Shown here: positions 6,238-14,120 of the stretch, piece after piece
Numbering within the stretch: the stretch's first letter is position 1
Layout: every line of letters starts with the position of its first letter
Assembly: GCA_003518045.1 (NCBI GenBank)
Contig: DOZK01000009.1
Coordinates: 1-21,219, forward strand
DNA from: Candidatus Nomurabacteria bacterium
Lineage (GTDB): Bacteria > Patescibacteriota > Minisyncoccia > Phycocordibacterales > UBA5272
Reading direction: 5' to 3'
DNA: 21,219 bases
The notes under the pieces: model-generated
What the model was told of the DNA's origin: nothing
Databases searched by the model: none
Seen by the model: the letters and a program-made list of their open reading frames with translations, nothing else
Position numbers and translations under genes: made by a program

Positions 6238-6349
6238 TGCCGGTTTTAGAAAGTAAGCCAACTGCTTGGCTTACGGGACGAGAACTAGGGGTCGCGAAAC
6301 TACTTCGAGCGAAGCGAGGTAGTTTTGTGACCGAGTCCTCTCTCCGGCA
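6238..6349 (+). repeat. tRNA-end-bounded structured element, copy A
   Basis: The unit starts with TGCCGG and ends with CCGGCA. Inside lie hairpin 1 (GTAAGCC, loop AACTGCTT, GGCTTAC; 6253-6274), GGGAC, hairpin 2 (GGGGTCGCGAAACTAC to GTAGTTTTGTGACC; 6288-6332) and an 18-nt exact copy of the tRNA 3' end (6332-6349 equals 6168-6185). Positions 6287-6332 are identical to the reverse complement of 19889-19934. Confidence 0.75.
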
Positions 6350-6495
6350 TCGAAAAAAGATTTGTAGCCGAGTCCTCTCTTTTTATAAATAGTTTTGTGA
6401 CCGAGTCTCTCCTCCGACAAATTAAGCGAACGAAGGTTGTTCAGTCCTCTCGTATTTATTTTTAGAAAAAGATTTGTGGCCGAGTCCTCTCTACT
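6350..6495 (+). repeat. Degenerate array of tRNA-Leu T-arm/acceptor fragments
   Basis: CCGAGTCCTCTC-like fragments recur at about 6368, 6401, 6441 and 6480, 33-40 bp apart. AAAAAGATTTGT-R-GCCGAGTCC occurs twice (about 6354-6380 and 6466-6491), and AGTTTTGTGACCGAGT at 6391-6406 repeats 6321-6336. No ORF explains the stretch. Confidence 0.7.
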
Positions 6496-6588
6496 GTAAA
6501 GCTTGACTTTTTCTTTAAAAATGTTAGGGTTATATTTAGGTTAGTATAGGTTTTTCTCTTGCCTTTATAAGAGATTTATGGAGTTTGT

Positions 6589-6792
6589 ATGATATATGGT
6601 ACTGCCATCGCGCTGATTTTTTTGTCGTTACTCGTCATGGCGACAATTGCAACGGCCTATGCGGCCTATCGGATGTTGAAGCAGCCCGGTCCGGCGGGTG
6701 TGGATTGGTACCACCCCGTTGTCCCGATTGCTCTGTGGTTCCTCTGCTGGGGCTACACGTATGTCTTGGGTCTCAGCTTTGCTTCATGCTGA
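6589..6792 (+). CDS. Small two-TM membrane protein, 67 aa, unrecognised
   Basis: The ATG at 6589 has GGAG 5 nt upstream. The product has a hydrophobic helix at about residues 3-25, a short loop with PGPAGVDWYHP (33-43) and a second hydrophobic segment at 44-64, ending in a cysteine. No family is recognised. The gene is richer in GC than parB beside it and is followed by a perfect 14-bp terminator, so it stands alone as a monocistronic cassette. A longer ORF in another frame (6585-6950) runs through the terminator and is not credible. Confidence 0.65.
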   Translation: MIYGTAIALIFLSLLVMATIATAYAAYRMLKQPGPAGVDWYHPVVPIALWFLCWGYTYVLGLSFASC

Positions 6793-6809
6793 GACTTTCC
6801 GCCCCCGAA

Positions 6810-6845
6810 GAAAACCGCCCTAGGAATTCTTCTAGGGCGGTTTTC
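6810..6845 (+). terminator. Terminator of the 67-aa membrane protein gene
   Basis: GAAAACCGCCCTAG, loop GAATTCTT, CTAGGGCGGTTTTC: a perfect 14-bp stem ending in a T-tract. Confidence 0.9.
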
Positions 6846-6950
6846 ATTTTATGTATTTGTATTTTCTTGAAACACGTTCGGATTGCTATCCTCAGTGTCT
6901 TCCTCACCTTCGTTCGTCGAACTAAAAACTGGAAACTAAAAACTATTTGA

Positions 6951-6959
6951 TGTTATACT
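6951..6959 (+). promoter_or_regulatory. Extended -10 of parB
   Basis: TGT-TATACT lies 14 nt before ATG 6974. A transcript starting near 6966 would exclude the upstream in-frame ATG at 6950. Confidence 0.5.
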
Positions 6960-6973
6960 CTTTTCATAAACCT

Positions 6974-8170
6974 ATGGCGCAATTAGAAACATCAATTTTT
7001 TGGATAGAGGTAGAAAAAATAGTTCCAAACCCGTATCAACCACGACGCGAGTTTGATCAAGATAGATTAAAAGAATTATCAGATAGTATTCGTCAATACG
7101 GCGTGCTTCAACCACTTGTTGTTTCAAGATTAGAACAATCCTTAGAAGATGGCTCAATAAAAGTTTCTTATGAATTAATTGCAGGAGAGCGCAGGCTTCG
7201 CGCGTCTAAATTAGCGGGTATAAATCAAGTCCCAGTTGTTGTGAGAACTGGGGATGACAGTCGCGCAAAACTTGAGCTTGCAATAATTGAGAACTTACAA
7301 CGTGAAGATTTAAATCCAGTCGAGCGTGCACATTCATTCCAGCAACTCGCAGAAGAATTTAAACTCTCATGGGCTGACGTTGGTAGAAAAGTTGGAAAGA
7401 GTCGTGAATATGTTTCAAACACAGTGCGTATTTTGATGTTGCCACAAGATATTCTCGATGCGATTTCTAAAAAACAAATTTCAGAAGGACATACTCGTCC
7501 GCTACTTATGCTTATCGACAAACCTGACCAGCAAATGACTTTGTTTAAAGAAATGATGGTTCGTAAAATGACAGTGCGCGAAGCCGAAGGTATTGCACGC
7601 CGTATCGCATTTGAAAAAGTTCGTAAAAAGGATCACTTCATGACACCAGAGGTTGTGGACATGGAAGAAAAGTTGGCCGAGACATTAGGTACAAGAGTAC
7701 AAATAGAACCACGCGAGAGAGGCGGGCGTATTTCTATCGAATATTTTTCTTATGATGAATTACTTGCACTTTCTCTTGCAATCAGAAAAGCTGGTGAAGA
7801 AAAAACTCATAAAGGAATGTTTGATACTATTCGTGATGAAGATATAGAGACATTAAAAACTTTTCCAGTTAGCCCTGGTCCAATACGTCCAGTTTATGAA
7901 AAGAGAGTTATTGAAAATATAATTCCTGAGTCTTCAAATATTTCTGACTTAGGACAGGTGGTAACGCAAGAAGAAGTTTTAGACCTTGTAAATAATTCTG
8001 CAATACAAACAAGTAGTGAAGCAATAGAAGAAGATTTATTACCAGAGGACACGGTAGATATGTATATGGCAACGGATGCGTCATTAGATGATAGATCAAT
8101 TGAAGAAGTAAAAGAAGGGGAGCAGGAACAAGAAGAGGATCTTTACTCTGTTAAAAATTTCTCAATTTAG
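6974..8170 (+). CDS. parB: ParB/Spo0J-family chromosome partitioning protein
   Basis: A 398-aa ParB, the centromere-binding CTP-dependent clamp of chromosome segregation. The N-terminal ParB domain starts at IFWIEVEKIVPNPYQPR; the nucleotide-binding motif GERRLRAS is at 71-78 and ENLQREDLNPVE at 106-117. A helix-turn-helix for parS binding follows (about 128-155), then an acidic, low-complexity C-terminus. It is longer than typical ParB (about 280-300 aa). No parA is adjacent in the window, and I saw no clear parS-like 16-mer, though I did not search exhaustively. The start is uncertain: ATG 6974 is preferred because 6950 lies on the -10 box. No Shine-Dalgarno is visible. Confidence 0.93.
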   Translation: MAQLETSIFWIEVEKIVPNPYQPRREFDQDRLKELSDSIRQYGVLQPLVVSRLEQSLEDGSIKVSYELIAGERRLRASKLAGINQVPVVVRTGDDSRAKLELAIIENLQREDLNPVERAHSFQQLAEEFKLSWADVGRKVGKSREYVSNTVRILMLPQDILDAISKKQISEGHTRPLLMLIDKPDQQMTLFKEMMVRKMTVREAEGIARRIAFEKVRKKDHFMTPEVVDMEEKLAETLGTRVQIEPRERGGRISIEYFSYDELLALSLAIRKAGEEKTHKGMFDTIRDEDIETLKTFPVSPGPIRPVYEKRVIENIIPESSNISDLGQVVTQEEVLDLVNNSAIQTSSEAIEEDLLPEDTVDMYMATDASLDDRSIEEVKEGEQEQEEDLYSVKNFSI

Positions 8171-8175
8171 TATTT

Positions 8176-8228
8176 TGTGTCATTCCCGTGAAGACGGGAA
8201 CCCGCCTGCCGGCGAGGCAGTTCCAGGT
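8176..8228 (+). repeat. Left inverted palindromic repeat of the GIY-YIG unit
   Basis: TGTGTCATTCCCG, then GTGAAGACGGGAA, then TTCCAGGT, interrupted at 8201-8220 by a second GC-rich repeat (CCCGCCTGCC/GGCGAGGCAG). It ends 1 nt before the GIY-YIG start codon and is the inverted partner of 8516-8547. Confidence 0.75.
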
Positions 8229-8229
8229 T

Positions 8230-8514
8230 ATGAAAATATATTATGTATATATACTTGCAAATAAAAGGAATGGAACGTTATATATTGGCGTTACTAATGA
8301 TCTAAAAAGAAGAATTTACGAACATAAAGAAAAACTAATTGATGGTTTTACAAAAACGTATGACGTTAATATTTTAGTGTGGTATGAATCAACTGAGCTT
8401 ATTGAATCAGCCCTCACAAAAGAAAAACAATTAAAGAAATGGAACCGTAAGTGGAAAATTAAAATTATTGAGGAAAATAATCCCGAGTGGATAGATTTAT
8501 ATCGAAGTCTTTAA
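8230..8514 (+). CDS. Single-domain GIY-YIG endonuclease
   Basis: A 94-aa protein that is almost entirely a GIY-YIG nuclease domain of the YhbQ/UvrC-N type. The YVYIL (5-9) and YIG (18-20) motifs are intact, followed by the catalytic-type Arg (27/28, DLKRR), the metal-binding-type Glu65 in KEKQLKKW, and NPEW (84-87). Such proteins cut DNA. The start ATG 8230 is chosen because an upstream GTG at 8188 lies inside a repeat. No normal Shine-Dalgarno or promoter is seen. The coding sequence is hugged by inverted palindromic repeats, 1 nt before the start and 1 nt after the stop, so the gene and repeats look like one unit. Confidence 0.92.
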   Translation: MKIYYVYILANKRNGTLYIGVTNDLKRRIYEHKEKLIDGFTKTYDVNILVWYESTELIESALTKEKQLKKWNRKWKIKIIEENNPEWIDLYRSL

Positions 8515-8515
8515 G

Positions 8516-8547
8516 ACCTGGATTCCCGCCTTCGCGGGAATGACACA
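8516..8547 (-). repeat. Right inverted palindromic repeat of the GIY-YIG unit
   Basis: On the minus strand this reads TGTGTCATTCCCG, then CGAAGGCGGGAATCCAGGT. It begins one base after the GIY-YIG stop codon and is the inverted counterpart of 8176-8228 without the nested insert. Confidence 0.8.
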
Positions 8548-8615
8548 ATTCTCTTTTGTAACACTTTTAATTTTGATTTAAATATTTTAAATAACAAAAC
8601 CATTGTATTTCGTGT

Positions 8616-8645
8616 TGTCATTCCCGTGAAGACGGGAATCCAGGT
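8616..8645 (+). repeat. Dispersed TGTCATTCCCG palindromic repeat, solo copy
   Basis: TGTCATTCCCGTGAAGACG then GGAATCCAGGT has the same sequence as the arms of the GIY-YIG unit and the same orientation as the left arm, without a gene. The rest of 8548-8761 holds only AT-rich filler and ACTTTATGGACTTT words. Confidence 0.8.
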
Positions 8646-8746
8646 TAGTATTTGATTTAAGACAGAAATTTCTTTACGTATCTTATATTATTTATAGACT
8701 TTCAACTTTATGGACTTTATAGACTTTTAACTTCGCGTAAGCGGTG

Positions 8747-8752
8747 TATACT
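8747..8752 (+). promoter_or_regulatory. -10 box of the DUF1653 gene, leaderless arrangement
   Basis: TATACT lies 9 nt before ATG 8762, so the transcript would begin at or near the start codon. Confidence 0.5.
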
Positions 8753-8761
8753 TAAAATCTT

Positions 8762-9019
8762 ATGAAAGGAGAAAAAATTGAATTACCAGAAATATATCCA
8801 AAAGAGGGAGAAGTTTATAAACATTTTAAAGGGGACTATTATAAAATTAAAGCGCTCGCTCTTCATTCAGATCTTGAAATTTGGATGGTAGTATATGAGC
8901 CAATGTATGAAAATCCTGACGCACCATTTTTCGTTCGTCCATTAGATGAATGGTATGACATGTGTGATTTTGAAGATGTTCATGAGAAAGTGCAGAGGTT
9001 TTCTTTGGTGGCACCTTAG
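8762..9019 (+). CDS. DUF1653 family protein, 85 aa
   Basis: A small protein with the DUF1653 pattern: GEVYKHFKGDYYKIKALALHS (16-36), then a strand pair around WMVVYEPMYENPDAPFFVRPLDEWYDM. DUF1653 domains are small all-beta modules of unknown function. The length fits a single-domain member. The coding sequence starts directly after a -10 box; the GGAG inside codons 3-4 is not in a position to serve as a Shine-Dalgarno. It converges on relA, with a shared perfect palindrome between them. Confidence 0.82.
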   Translation: MKGEKIELPEIYPKEGEVYKHFKGDYYKIKALALHSDLEIWMVVYEPMYENPDAPFFVRPLDEWYDMCDFEDVHEKVQRFSLVAP

Positions 9020-9125
9020 GGCCCAGTTGTTAGAGCTTAGGGTATAGGGTATAGAAATACAATACAAATGCGTGAGCCTTCGGCTCACGCATTTGTATTT
9101 CACTATTGGCTATACCCTAGTGGCT
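9020..9125. repeat. GGGTATA word repeat around a palindrome, between DUF1653 and relA
   Basis: TTAGGGTATAGGGTATAG (about 9038-9055) is answered by CTATACCCTAG at about 9110-9120, around a central perfect hairpin. It has the same architecture as the TTAGGAG sites but a different word. Confidence 0.7.
9061..9099. terminator. Bidirectional terminator, DUF1653/relA
   Basis: A perfect 18-bp stem (AATACAAATGCGTGAGCC and its complement) with loop TTC; A/T-rich ends on both sides suit two convergent genes. Confidence 0.85.
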
Positions 9126-9136
9126 AATAACTGTGT

Positions 9137-10621
9137 TTACCTTGTCAAAAACTTATCTATCAATCCGCCATTTTCTTTAATATATTGTCTAATTTTTCTT
9201 TTAGCAATTGTTGTGCGAGCCATATCTATCCACTTTCGCTTTGGTGAAGCACTTTCTTTTACTTCTATTTCTATAACATCACGATTTTTTAAAGTGGTTT
9301 CTAATGGAACTAATTTTCCATTTATTTTTGCTCCAGAAATATGGTCTCCGATTTTTGAATGTATAGAATATGCAAAATCTATAGCCGAAGAACCCTCTGG
9401 TAAATCAACCACATCTCCTTTTGGAGTGAAAACGAATACACGGTTTTGGAAAAAATCAGTTTTTAAATTACTCAAGAAATCTTTGTGATGCTCAACATCT
9501 TTTTGCCATTCCAATAAATCTTTTGTCCAACTAATTTTCTTTTTTAATTCTTGTTCGCTTACATTTTTTCCAACTTCCTTATACCCTAAGTGTGAAGCAA
9601 TACCGTATTCTGCTTCTTGGTGCATTTCTTTTGTACGAATTTGTATTTCAAGAGTATCCCCATCACCTGAGAAAATAGTTGTGTGTAATGATTGATAACC
9701 GTTTGGTTTTGGTACAGCAATATAATCTTTAAATCTTCCAGGTACAGGTCGATAAAGTCCATGTATAACTCCAAGAGCTTGATAGCAATCAGCTATTTGT
9801 GGCACGATTATACGAAGTGCTACAACATCATATATTTTTGTGCTGTCCATTTTGTAACGTTTAAGTTTTTGCCACAAAGAATATAAATGTTTTATACGAG
9901 AGTCTATTCTTTCAATGTGAACATCGAAAATATTTAATTCGTCTTCTAATTTTTTAACAACAATTTCAGTGGATTCTTCAGAAATTGGATTAAGGCTATT
10001 AAAAAGTTCTACAGTTTTTTTATATTCTTCCGGATATACAAAAGGAAAAGCTGCATCCTCAAGTTCTGCCTTTAGTCGTCCCATTCCTAAGCGGTCAGCA
10101 AGTCTTGCATGAAGTTCTATTGTTTCAAGTGCAATACGTTTTTGTTTTTCAGGCTTTACATATTGCAGGGTTTGAATATTGTGAAGTCGGTCGCAGAGTT
10201 TAATAATCACCACGCGAATATCATCTGCCATTGCAATAAAAAATTTGCGTAATGATTCCACATGACGCTCCATTCCTGAATAGCGTAGCTTTCCGAGCTT
10301 GGTAACTCCTTGAACAAGTTTTGTAATATGTTCACCGAATTCTTTTGTCATTTCTTCCTCAGTAACTTTTGTGTCTTCAAGAACATCATGCATAATTCCC
10401 GCAGCAATAGTATCCGTATCCATTTTTAAAATGGCGAGATTTACTCCTGTTGCAAAGACGTGATTGTAATATGGTTCTCCAGAATTACGAAGTTGGCCTT
10501 CGTGCGCCATCTTCGCAAATTCACAGGCATGAGTAATTAAATCCTTATTTTTCTGGGTAAGCTTGGGTAATAGGGCGAATATCCTTTCAGGGTTCGTATC
10601 AGAAAAAGTATTAGGGGACAT
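9137..10621 (-). CDS. RelA/SpoT homologue, (p)ppGpp synthetase/hydrolase
   Basis: A 494-aa RSH enzyme of the stringent response. The N-terminal HD hydrolase region keeps HDVLED (78-83) and LCDRLHN (142-148), so hydrolase activity is likely. The synthetase domain carries RFKDYIAVPKPNGYQSLHTT (296-315) and LEIQIRT (324-330). A TGS domain follows at about 395-455, and the protein ends about 40 residues later. The zinc-finger and ACT domains of long RSH proteins (about 700-750 aa), which sense the ribosome, are absent. ATG 10621 is preferred over an upstream alternative start because it lies 6 nt behind the extended -10 TGG-TATTGT. Confidence 0.95.
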   Translation of the reverse strand: MSPNTFSDTNPERIFALLPKLTQKNKDLITHACEFAKMAHEGQLRNSGEPYYNHVFATGVNLAILKMDTDTIAAGIMHDVLEDTKVTEEEMTKEFGEHITKLVQGVTKLGKLRYSGMERHVESLRKFFIAMADDIRVVIIKLCDRLHNIQTLQYVKPEKQKRIALETIELHARLADRLGMGRLKAELEDAAFPFVYPEEYKKTVELFNSLNPISEESTEIVVKKLEDELNIFDVHIERIDSRIKHLYSLWQKLKRYKMDSTKIYDVVALRIIVPQIADCYQALGVIHGLYRPVPGRFKDYIAVPKPNGYQSLHTTIFSGDGDTLEIQIRTKEMHQEAEYGIASHLGYKEVGKNVSEQELKKKISWTKDLLEWQKDVEHHKDFLSNLKTDFFQNRVFVFTPKGDVVDLPEGSSAIDFAYSIHSKIGDHISGAKINGKLVPLETTLKNRDVIEIEVKESASPKRKWIDMARTTIAKRKIRQYIKENGGLIDKFLTR

Positions 10622-10627
10622 GTATTT

Positions 10628-10633
10628 ACAATA
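10628..10633 (-). promoter_or_regulatory. -10 box of the RSH gene, leaderless arrangement
   Basis: The minus strand reads TGG-TATTGT, 6 nt, ATG. No Shine-Dalgarno is present. Confidence 0.45.
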
Positions 10634-10685
10634 CCACAAAGGGAGTTTGTAGTCTACAGATTGCAGCTTATAGTAGCTGAATATG

Positions 10686-10722
10686 ATTAGTTAGAAGTTA
10701 GGTGTTAGAGGTTAGGAGGACA
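10686..10722 (+). repeat. TTAGGAG-family word repeat, one-sided
   Basis: GTTAGAAGTTAGGTGTTAG and following words in the divergent intergenic region between the RSH gene and the 258-aa gene. There is no opposing arm. Confidence 0.7.
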
Positions 10723-10805
10723 ATACAAAAACAAAAACTTATACTAAGCATGTTTTAGCCTTTGTATTATTCTTTCCTTCTATTATCGTTTTGTTTAAAT
10801 AGATG

Positions 10806-10811
10806 TATACT
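10806..10811 (+). promoter_or_regulatory. -10 box of the 258-aa protein gene
   Basis: TATACT lies 27 nt before ATG 10839. No clear -35 or Shine-Dalgarno. Confidence 0.4.
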
Positions 10812-10838
10812 TATTTTATATTAACTTAGATATCAAAT

Positions 10839-11615
10839 ATGACTCAATTAAATGATCCACCTGAACCAACTACAGCCCCTGAAAAAGGGGAAACTACCAT
10901 TGCCGATTTAGATCAACAGATAAACGAGGCAAAAGCTACATACAATGGAGAACTTCTTGGAAAATTAGAAGCTGAAAGGGATTCAATTTTAGACAAAGCC
11001 AGGGCTGCAGTAGAAAAGGACAGAGAATATTTACTACAAGAACCTTTGACTGAAGCAGAAAAGGACGAAAAATATTTAGTAAAACCCATCAAGGAAAGTG
11101 GAATCTATATTATTTCATCGGGTAAAGAGAGATTCCATGATTTCATGAAAAAAAGAGTGCTTAGTAAAGAGTCTAGTCAACCAATTGAGTCTCGAGCATA
11201 TGAAATGTGGCTTGAAGGAGTTCGCTCTGATCTTAATTTAACTGATGCACAACGTTTGGAACATTATCAAGCAATGTCCAGACGGCTGTTTGGTGGTCAT
11301 GAACAAGAAAGAAAAAATGTTGGAAGAGATTTTGAACAAAACTTAAAAGCGCAAATAGCTCTTTCTGGTAGTGTCTTGGAAGATAAACTTCAGGTACCTT
11401 CTATTTCTTATTCTAGTCAGGCTCAGTTACTTCAAGTTCTTCAGGAACTTGATAGTGCTGAAATTTCAGAGCAAGAAAAGAGAAGTGCATTGGGAAAAAT
11501 ACAACAGGTTTTCTATAAAGACATTAGAAAGTCTCGAAATGATGCAACCTTTTCAAAATTCAAAGAATTACAAGGGAAGTATTATCCCAAGGTTTATACC
11601 GATCAGAGTAATTAA
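10839..11615 (+). CDS. Hypothetical charged, helical protein, 258 aa
   Basis: I do not recognise a family. The protein is soluble, with no signal peptide or membrane segment. The N-terminus is Pro/Thr-rich and probably disordered (1-20). Long charged helices rich in Glu, Lys, Gln and Ala follow (about 22-85, 120-165, 195-250), suggesting coiled coils. A short hydrophobic patch GIYIISSG (about 87-94) breaks the pattern. Codon use is like the housekeeping genes. It is divergent from the RSH gene and convergent with topA, which suggests no operon partner. Confidence 0.8.
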   Translation: MTQLNDPPEPTTAPEKGETTIADLDQQINEAKATYNGELLGKLEAERDSILDKARAAVEKDREYLLQEPLTEAEKDEKYLVKPIKESGIYIISSGKERFHDFMKKRVLSKESSQPIESRAYEMWLEGVRSDLNLTDAQRLEHYQAMSRRLFGGHEQERKNVGRDFEQNLKAQIALSGSVLEDKLQVPSISYSSQAQLLQVLQELDSAEISEQEKRSALGKIQQVFYKDIRKSRNDATFSKFKELQGKYYPKVYTDQSN

Positions 11616-11721
11616 TAGCAATAATTTAATTATTTGTTTCTGGTCTAATCTAAAAGGTGATTTTTTTAAGATAATCTGCGAGCAGATTGATTTCTTGCTT
11701 TAGTATTAAAACTTTTAATCC

Positions 11722-11742
11722 CTAACTTATAACGTAAGTTAG
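11722..11742. repeat. Hairpin between the 258-aa gene and topA
   Basis: CTAACTTA, loop TAACG, TAAGTTAG: a perfect 8-bp stem between convergent genes. It may be a weak terminator or a degenerate member of the CTAAC word family. Confidence 0.5.
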
Positions 11743-11774
11743 TTGCATTTTCTCTTACCTGTAAACTCTTTCCT

Positions 11775-13991
11775 CTAAACTTTATTTTCTAGTTTATGTG
11801 GATTATGATTCGGACAAGTTTTTTCGCTACATCTCTCAGGAATTGTTTTAGTTCCAGTCATCATTAATTCTCCACAAATACTTCCATCTGCTTTTTTATA
11901 TGAACATCTATTTCCTGTTGGACGAGTTTTAATTATATGTTTGCAATCTGGATAATTTGAACAAGAATAAAAAACTCCGAAGCGTCCTTTTCTTTCTTCC
12001 ATATATCCATCCTTACATTTATTGCAACTCACGCCAGTTGAATTTGCTTTTCTTTGTTCTTCATCTTGCTCAATATATTTACACTTTGGATAATTAGAGC
12101 AGGCGATAAACTTTCCATAACGTCCTTCGCGTTCCATCAATTCTCCCTTTTCACATTTAGGACATGCTTTGCCAAGTTTTTTTGGTCCTTCCATTACCGT
12201 GCCATCTAATTTTCTTGCACCCATACAGTCTGGATATTTTGAACAAGAATAAAACTTTCCATTGCGCGCTAATTTAATAACCATCTTTGCCTTACAAAGT
12301 GGACATAATAAATCCTCTGGCGCATCGCCCAAGTTTGTTGCTTTCTCTAGTTTCTCCTTACTCTTAACATCTTTCAAAAATGGTCCGTAAAAATCAGACA
12401 GTGTTTTTAAATATGTTGTCTCGCCATTTGCAATCTTGTCTAATTTGTCTTCCATGTCCGCTGTAAAAGTATCAGAAATATATTCTCCAAGTTGTTGTTC
12501 CAAAAATGTAGTTACAACTTCACCTGTATCTGTTGGATGCAATGCTTTATTTATTTTATCAACATAACCACGGTCTTCAATTGTAGAAATAATAGACGCA
12601 TAAGTAGAAGGGCGACCAATGCCACGCTTTTCTAATTCTTTAATTAAACCAGCTTCTGTATAACGAGATGGCGGTTGAGTTTGCTTTTCTATTGATTGAA
12701 GAGTTAAAAGATTTAAATTGTCCCCAACATTAAGTTCTGGCAATTGCACATCGTCTCCTCTGGCGTCTGGGTCAGCTATTAACCAACCTTGGAAAGTTAC
12801 AACAGAACCAGTCACAGAAAAGTCTGGAATTGTAGATTTTCCATTTGTAATATTTGCAGTTACTTTTGAACGGCGAAGTTTTGCATCTTTCATTTGTGAA
12901 GAAATTGTACGTTCCCAAATTAAAGAATATAATTTCTTCTCATCATCTGTTGTACCGGCATAACGTGTGCTTGCATGGGTCGGACGAATAGCTTCATGGG
13001 CCTCTTGAGCATTCTTTGCTTTTGTCTTATAAGTTCTGACTTCAAGAAAATTTTTACCAAAAGTATTTTCTACAGTATTTGCAATTTCGCCTAATGCAAC
13101 ATTTGAAAGTGTTGTACTGTCTGTACGCATATAAGTGATGAGTCCTTTTTCATAAAGTTTTTGGGCGATACCCATAGTGCGAGATGGTGCGTATCCTAGG
13201 CGTGATGAAGAAGTTTGTTGGAGAGTAGAAGTTGTAAATGGTGCGCGTGGTGAGCGAGAGACATCCGAGCCATCGAGTGCTGTAACTTCCCATTTACTTG
13301 CACGACCAACTTTTACAATTCTCTCGGCTTCATCTTTTACTTTCGGTTGTTCCTCGCATTCAAGTGCGAGAGTGTAAGTTTTACTTTCTTTTATTTTGCC
13401 TTCTGTTTTCCATTCACCAGCTAATACGAAATATGTTTCAGGAATAAATGCGCGTATCTCACGTTCTTTTTCCATAACAATACGAAGCGCAGGGGATTGT
13501 ACGCGACCAGCAGAGAGTCCATAGCGAACTTTTTTCCAAATAATTCCTGAGAGGTCATAACCTACAAGACGGTCGAGCACTCGGCGCGCTTCTTGGGCTG
13601 ACTTTAAATTCATGTCAATTTCCCTTGGCTGTTTTATAGCTTCTTTTATGGCGCTTTCAGTAATTTCATGAAAGGCGACACGCTTGGCACCTTTTAATCC
13701 GCAGGCCTCTTGTATATGCCATGCTATCGCTTCTCCTTCACGGTCGGGGTCGGTTGCGAGTAATACTTCATTTGCTTTCTTGGCGAGAGATTTTATTTCA
13801 CTTACAACTTTTTCTTTTCCAACAGAGACTTCATAGTGTGGAATGAAACCGCCTTCGATGTCTATAGCTTTTTTATTACTCTTTGGTAAATCACGAATAT
13901 GTCCAACAGAGGCGCGTACTTCGTACTCGCCTCCTAAATATTTTGCAATAGTTTTTGCTTTTGATGGACTTTCGACAATGAGTAATTTCAT
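11775..13991 (-). CDS. topA: DNA topoisomerase I
   Basis: A 738-aa type IA topoisomerase that relaxes negative supercoils. The Toprim domain opens with LLIVESPSKAKTI (Glu7), with DPDREGEAIAWH (81-92) as its acidic motif. The active-site Tyr287 lies in GLITYMRTDS, and TSTLQQTSSSRLGY and GIGRPSTYA are conserved. The C-terminus carries three four-cysteine zinc ribbons (CPLC, CPKC and CNKC, each ending in SKYPDC or SNYPxC) and a fourth, divergent cysteine cluster ending in CPNH. The ATG at 13991 follows GGGGG-rich sequence that may serve weakly as a Shine-Dalgarno. dprA lies upstream on the same strand, the common bacterial dprA-topA order, though 129 nt and a repeat separate them. Confidence 0.97.
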   Translation of the reverse strand: MKLLIVESPSKAKTIAKYLGGEYEVRASVGHIRDLPKSNKKAIDIEGGFIPHYEVSVGKEKVVSEIKSLAKKANEVLLATDPDREGEAIAWHIQEACGLKGAKRVAFHEITESAIKEAIKQPREIDMNLKSAQEARRVLDRLVGYDLSGIIWKKVRYGLSAGRVQSPALRIVMEKEREIRAFIPETYFVLAGEWKTEGKIKESKTYTLALECEEQPKVKDEAERIVKVGRASKWEVTALDGSDVSRSPRAPFTTSTLQQTSSSRLGYAPSRTMGIAQKLYEKGLITYMRTDSTTLSNVALGEIANTVENTFGKNFLEVRTYKTKAKNAQEAHEAIRPTHASTRYAGTTDDEKKLYSLIWERTISSQMKDAKLRRSKVTANITNGKSTIPDFSVTGSVVTFQGWLIADPDARGDDVQLPELNVGDNLNLLTLQSIEKQTQPPSRYTEAGLIKELEKRGIGRPSTYASIISTIEDRGYVDKINKALHPTDTGEVVTTFLEQQLGEYISDTFTADMEDKLDKIANGETTYLKTLSDFYGPFLKDVKSKEKLEKATNLGDAPEDLLCPLCKAKMVIKLARNGKFYSCSKYPDCMGARKLDGTVMEGPKKLGKACPKCEKGELMEREGRYGKFIACSNYPKCKYIEQDEEQRKANSTGVSCNKCKDGYMEERKGRFGVFYSCSNYPDCKHIIKTRPTGNRCSYKKADGSICGELMMTGTKTIPERCSEKTCPNHNPHKLENKV

Positions 13992-14011
13992 GGGGGGTGG
14001 TTGATGGTTAC

Positions 14012-14118
14012 TAGTTAATAGTTATAAGAAATATCAACGTGTTCATTGTATAGTAGCACATCATTTTGTTGTGTCTTGTGTATTCTACTAATAACTAATA
14101 ACCATAAACTAGTAACTA
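14012..14118. repeat. ATAACTAATAAC-family inverted repeat between topA and dprA
   Basis: GGTTACTAGTTAATAGTTAT (about 14015-14034) is answered by ATAACTAATAACCATAAAC and TAGTAACTACC (about 14092-14118). Between them lies a -10-like TACAAT (14045-14050, minus strand) that could start topA. Confidence 0.65.
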
Positions 14119-14120
14119 CC

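Noticed and set aside
6585..6950. 121-aa ORF overlapping the 67-aa membrane protein
   Set aside because: It reads through a perfect Rho-independent terminator and has poor composition; the 67-aa frame has the Shine-Dalgarno and membrane pattern.
8188..8229. Upstream GTG start for the GIY-YIG gene
   Set aside because: The extra 14 codons lie in the palindromic repeat and its nested insert; the domain starts at MKIYYVYIL.
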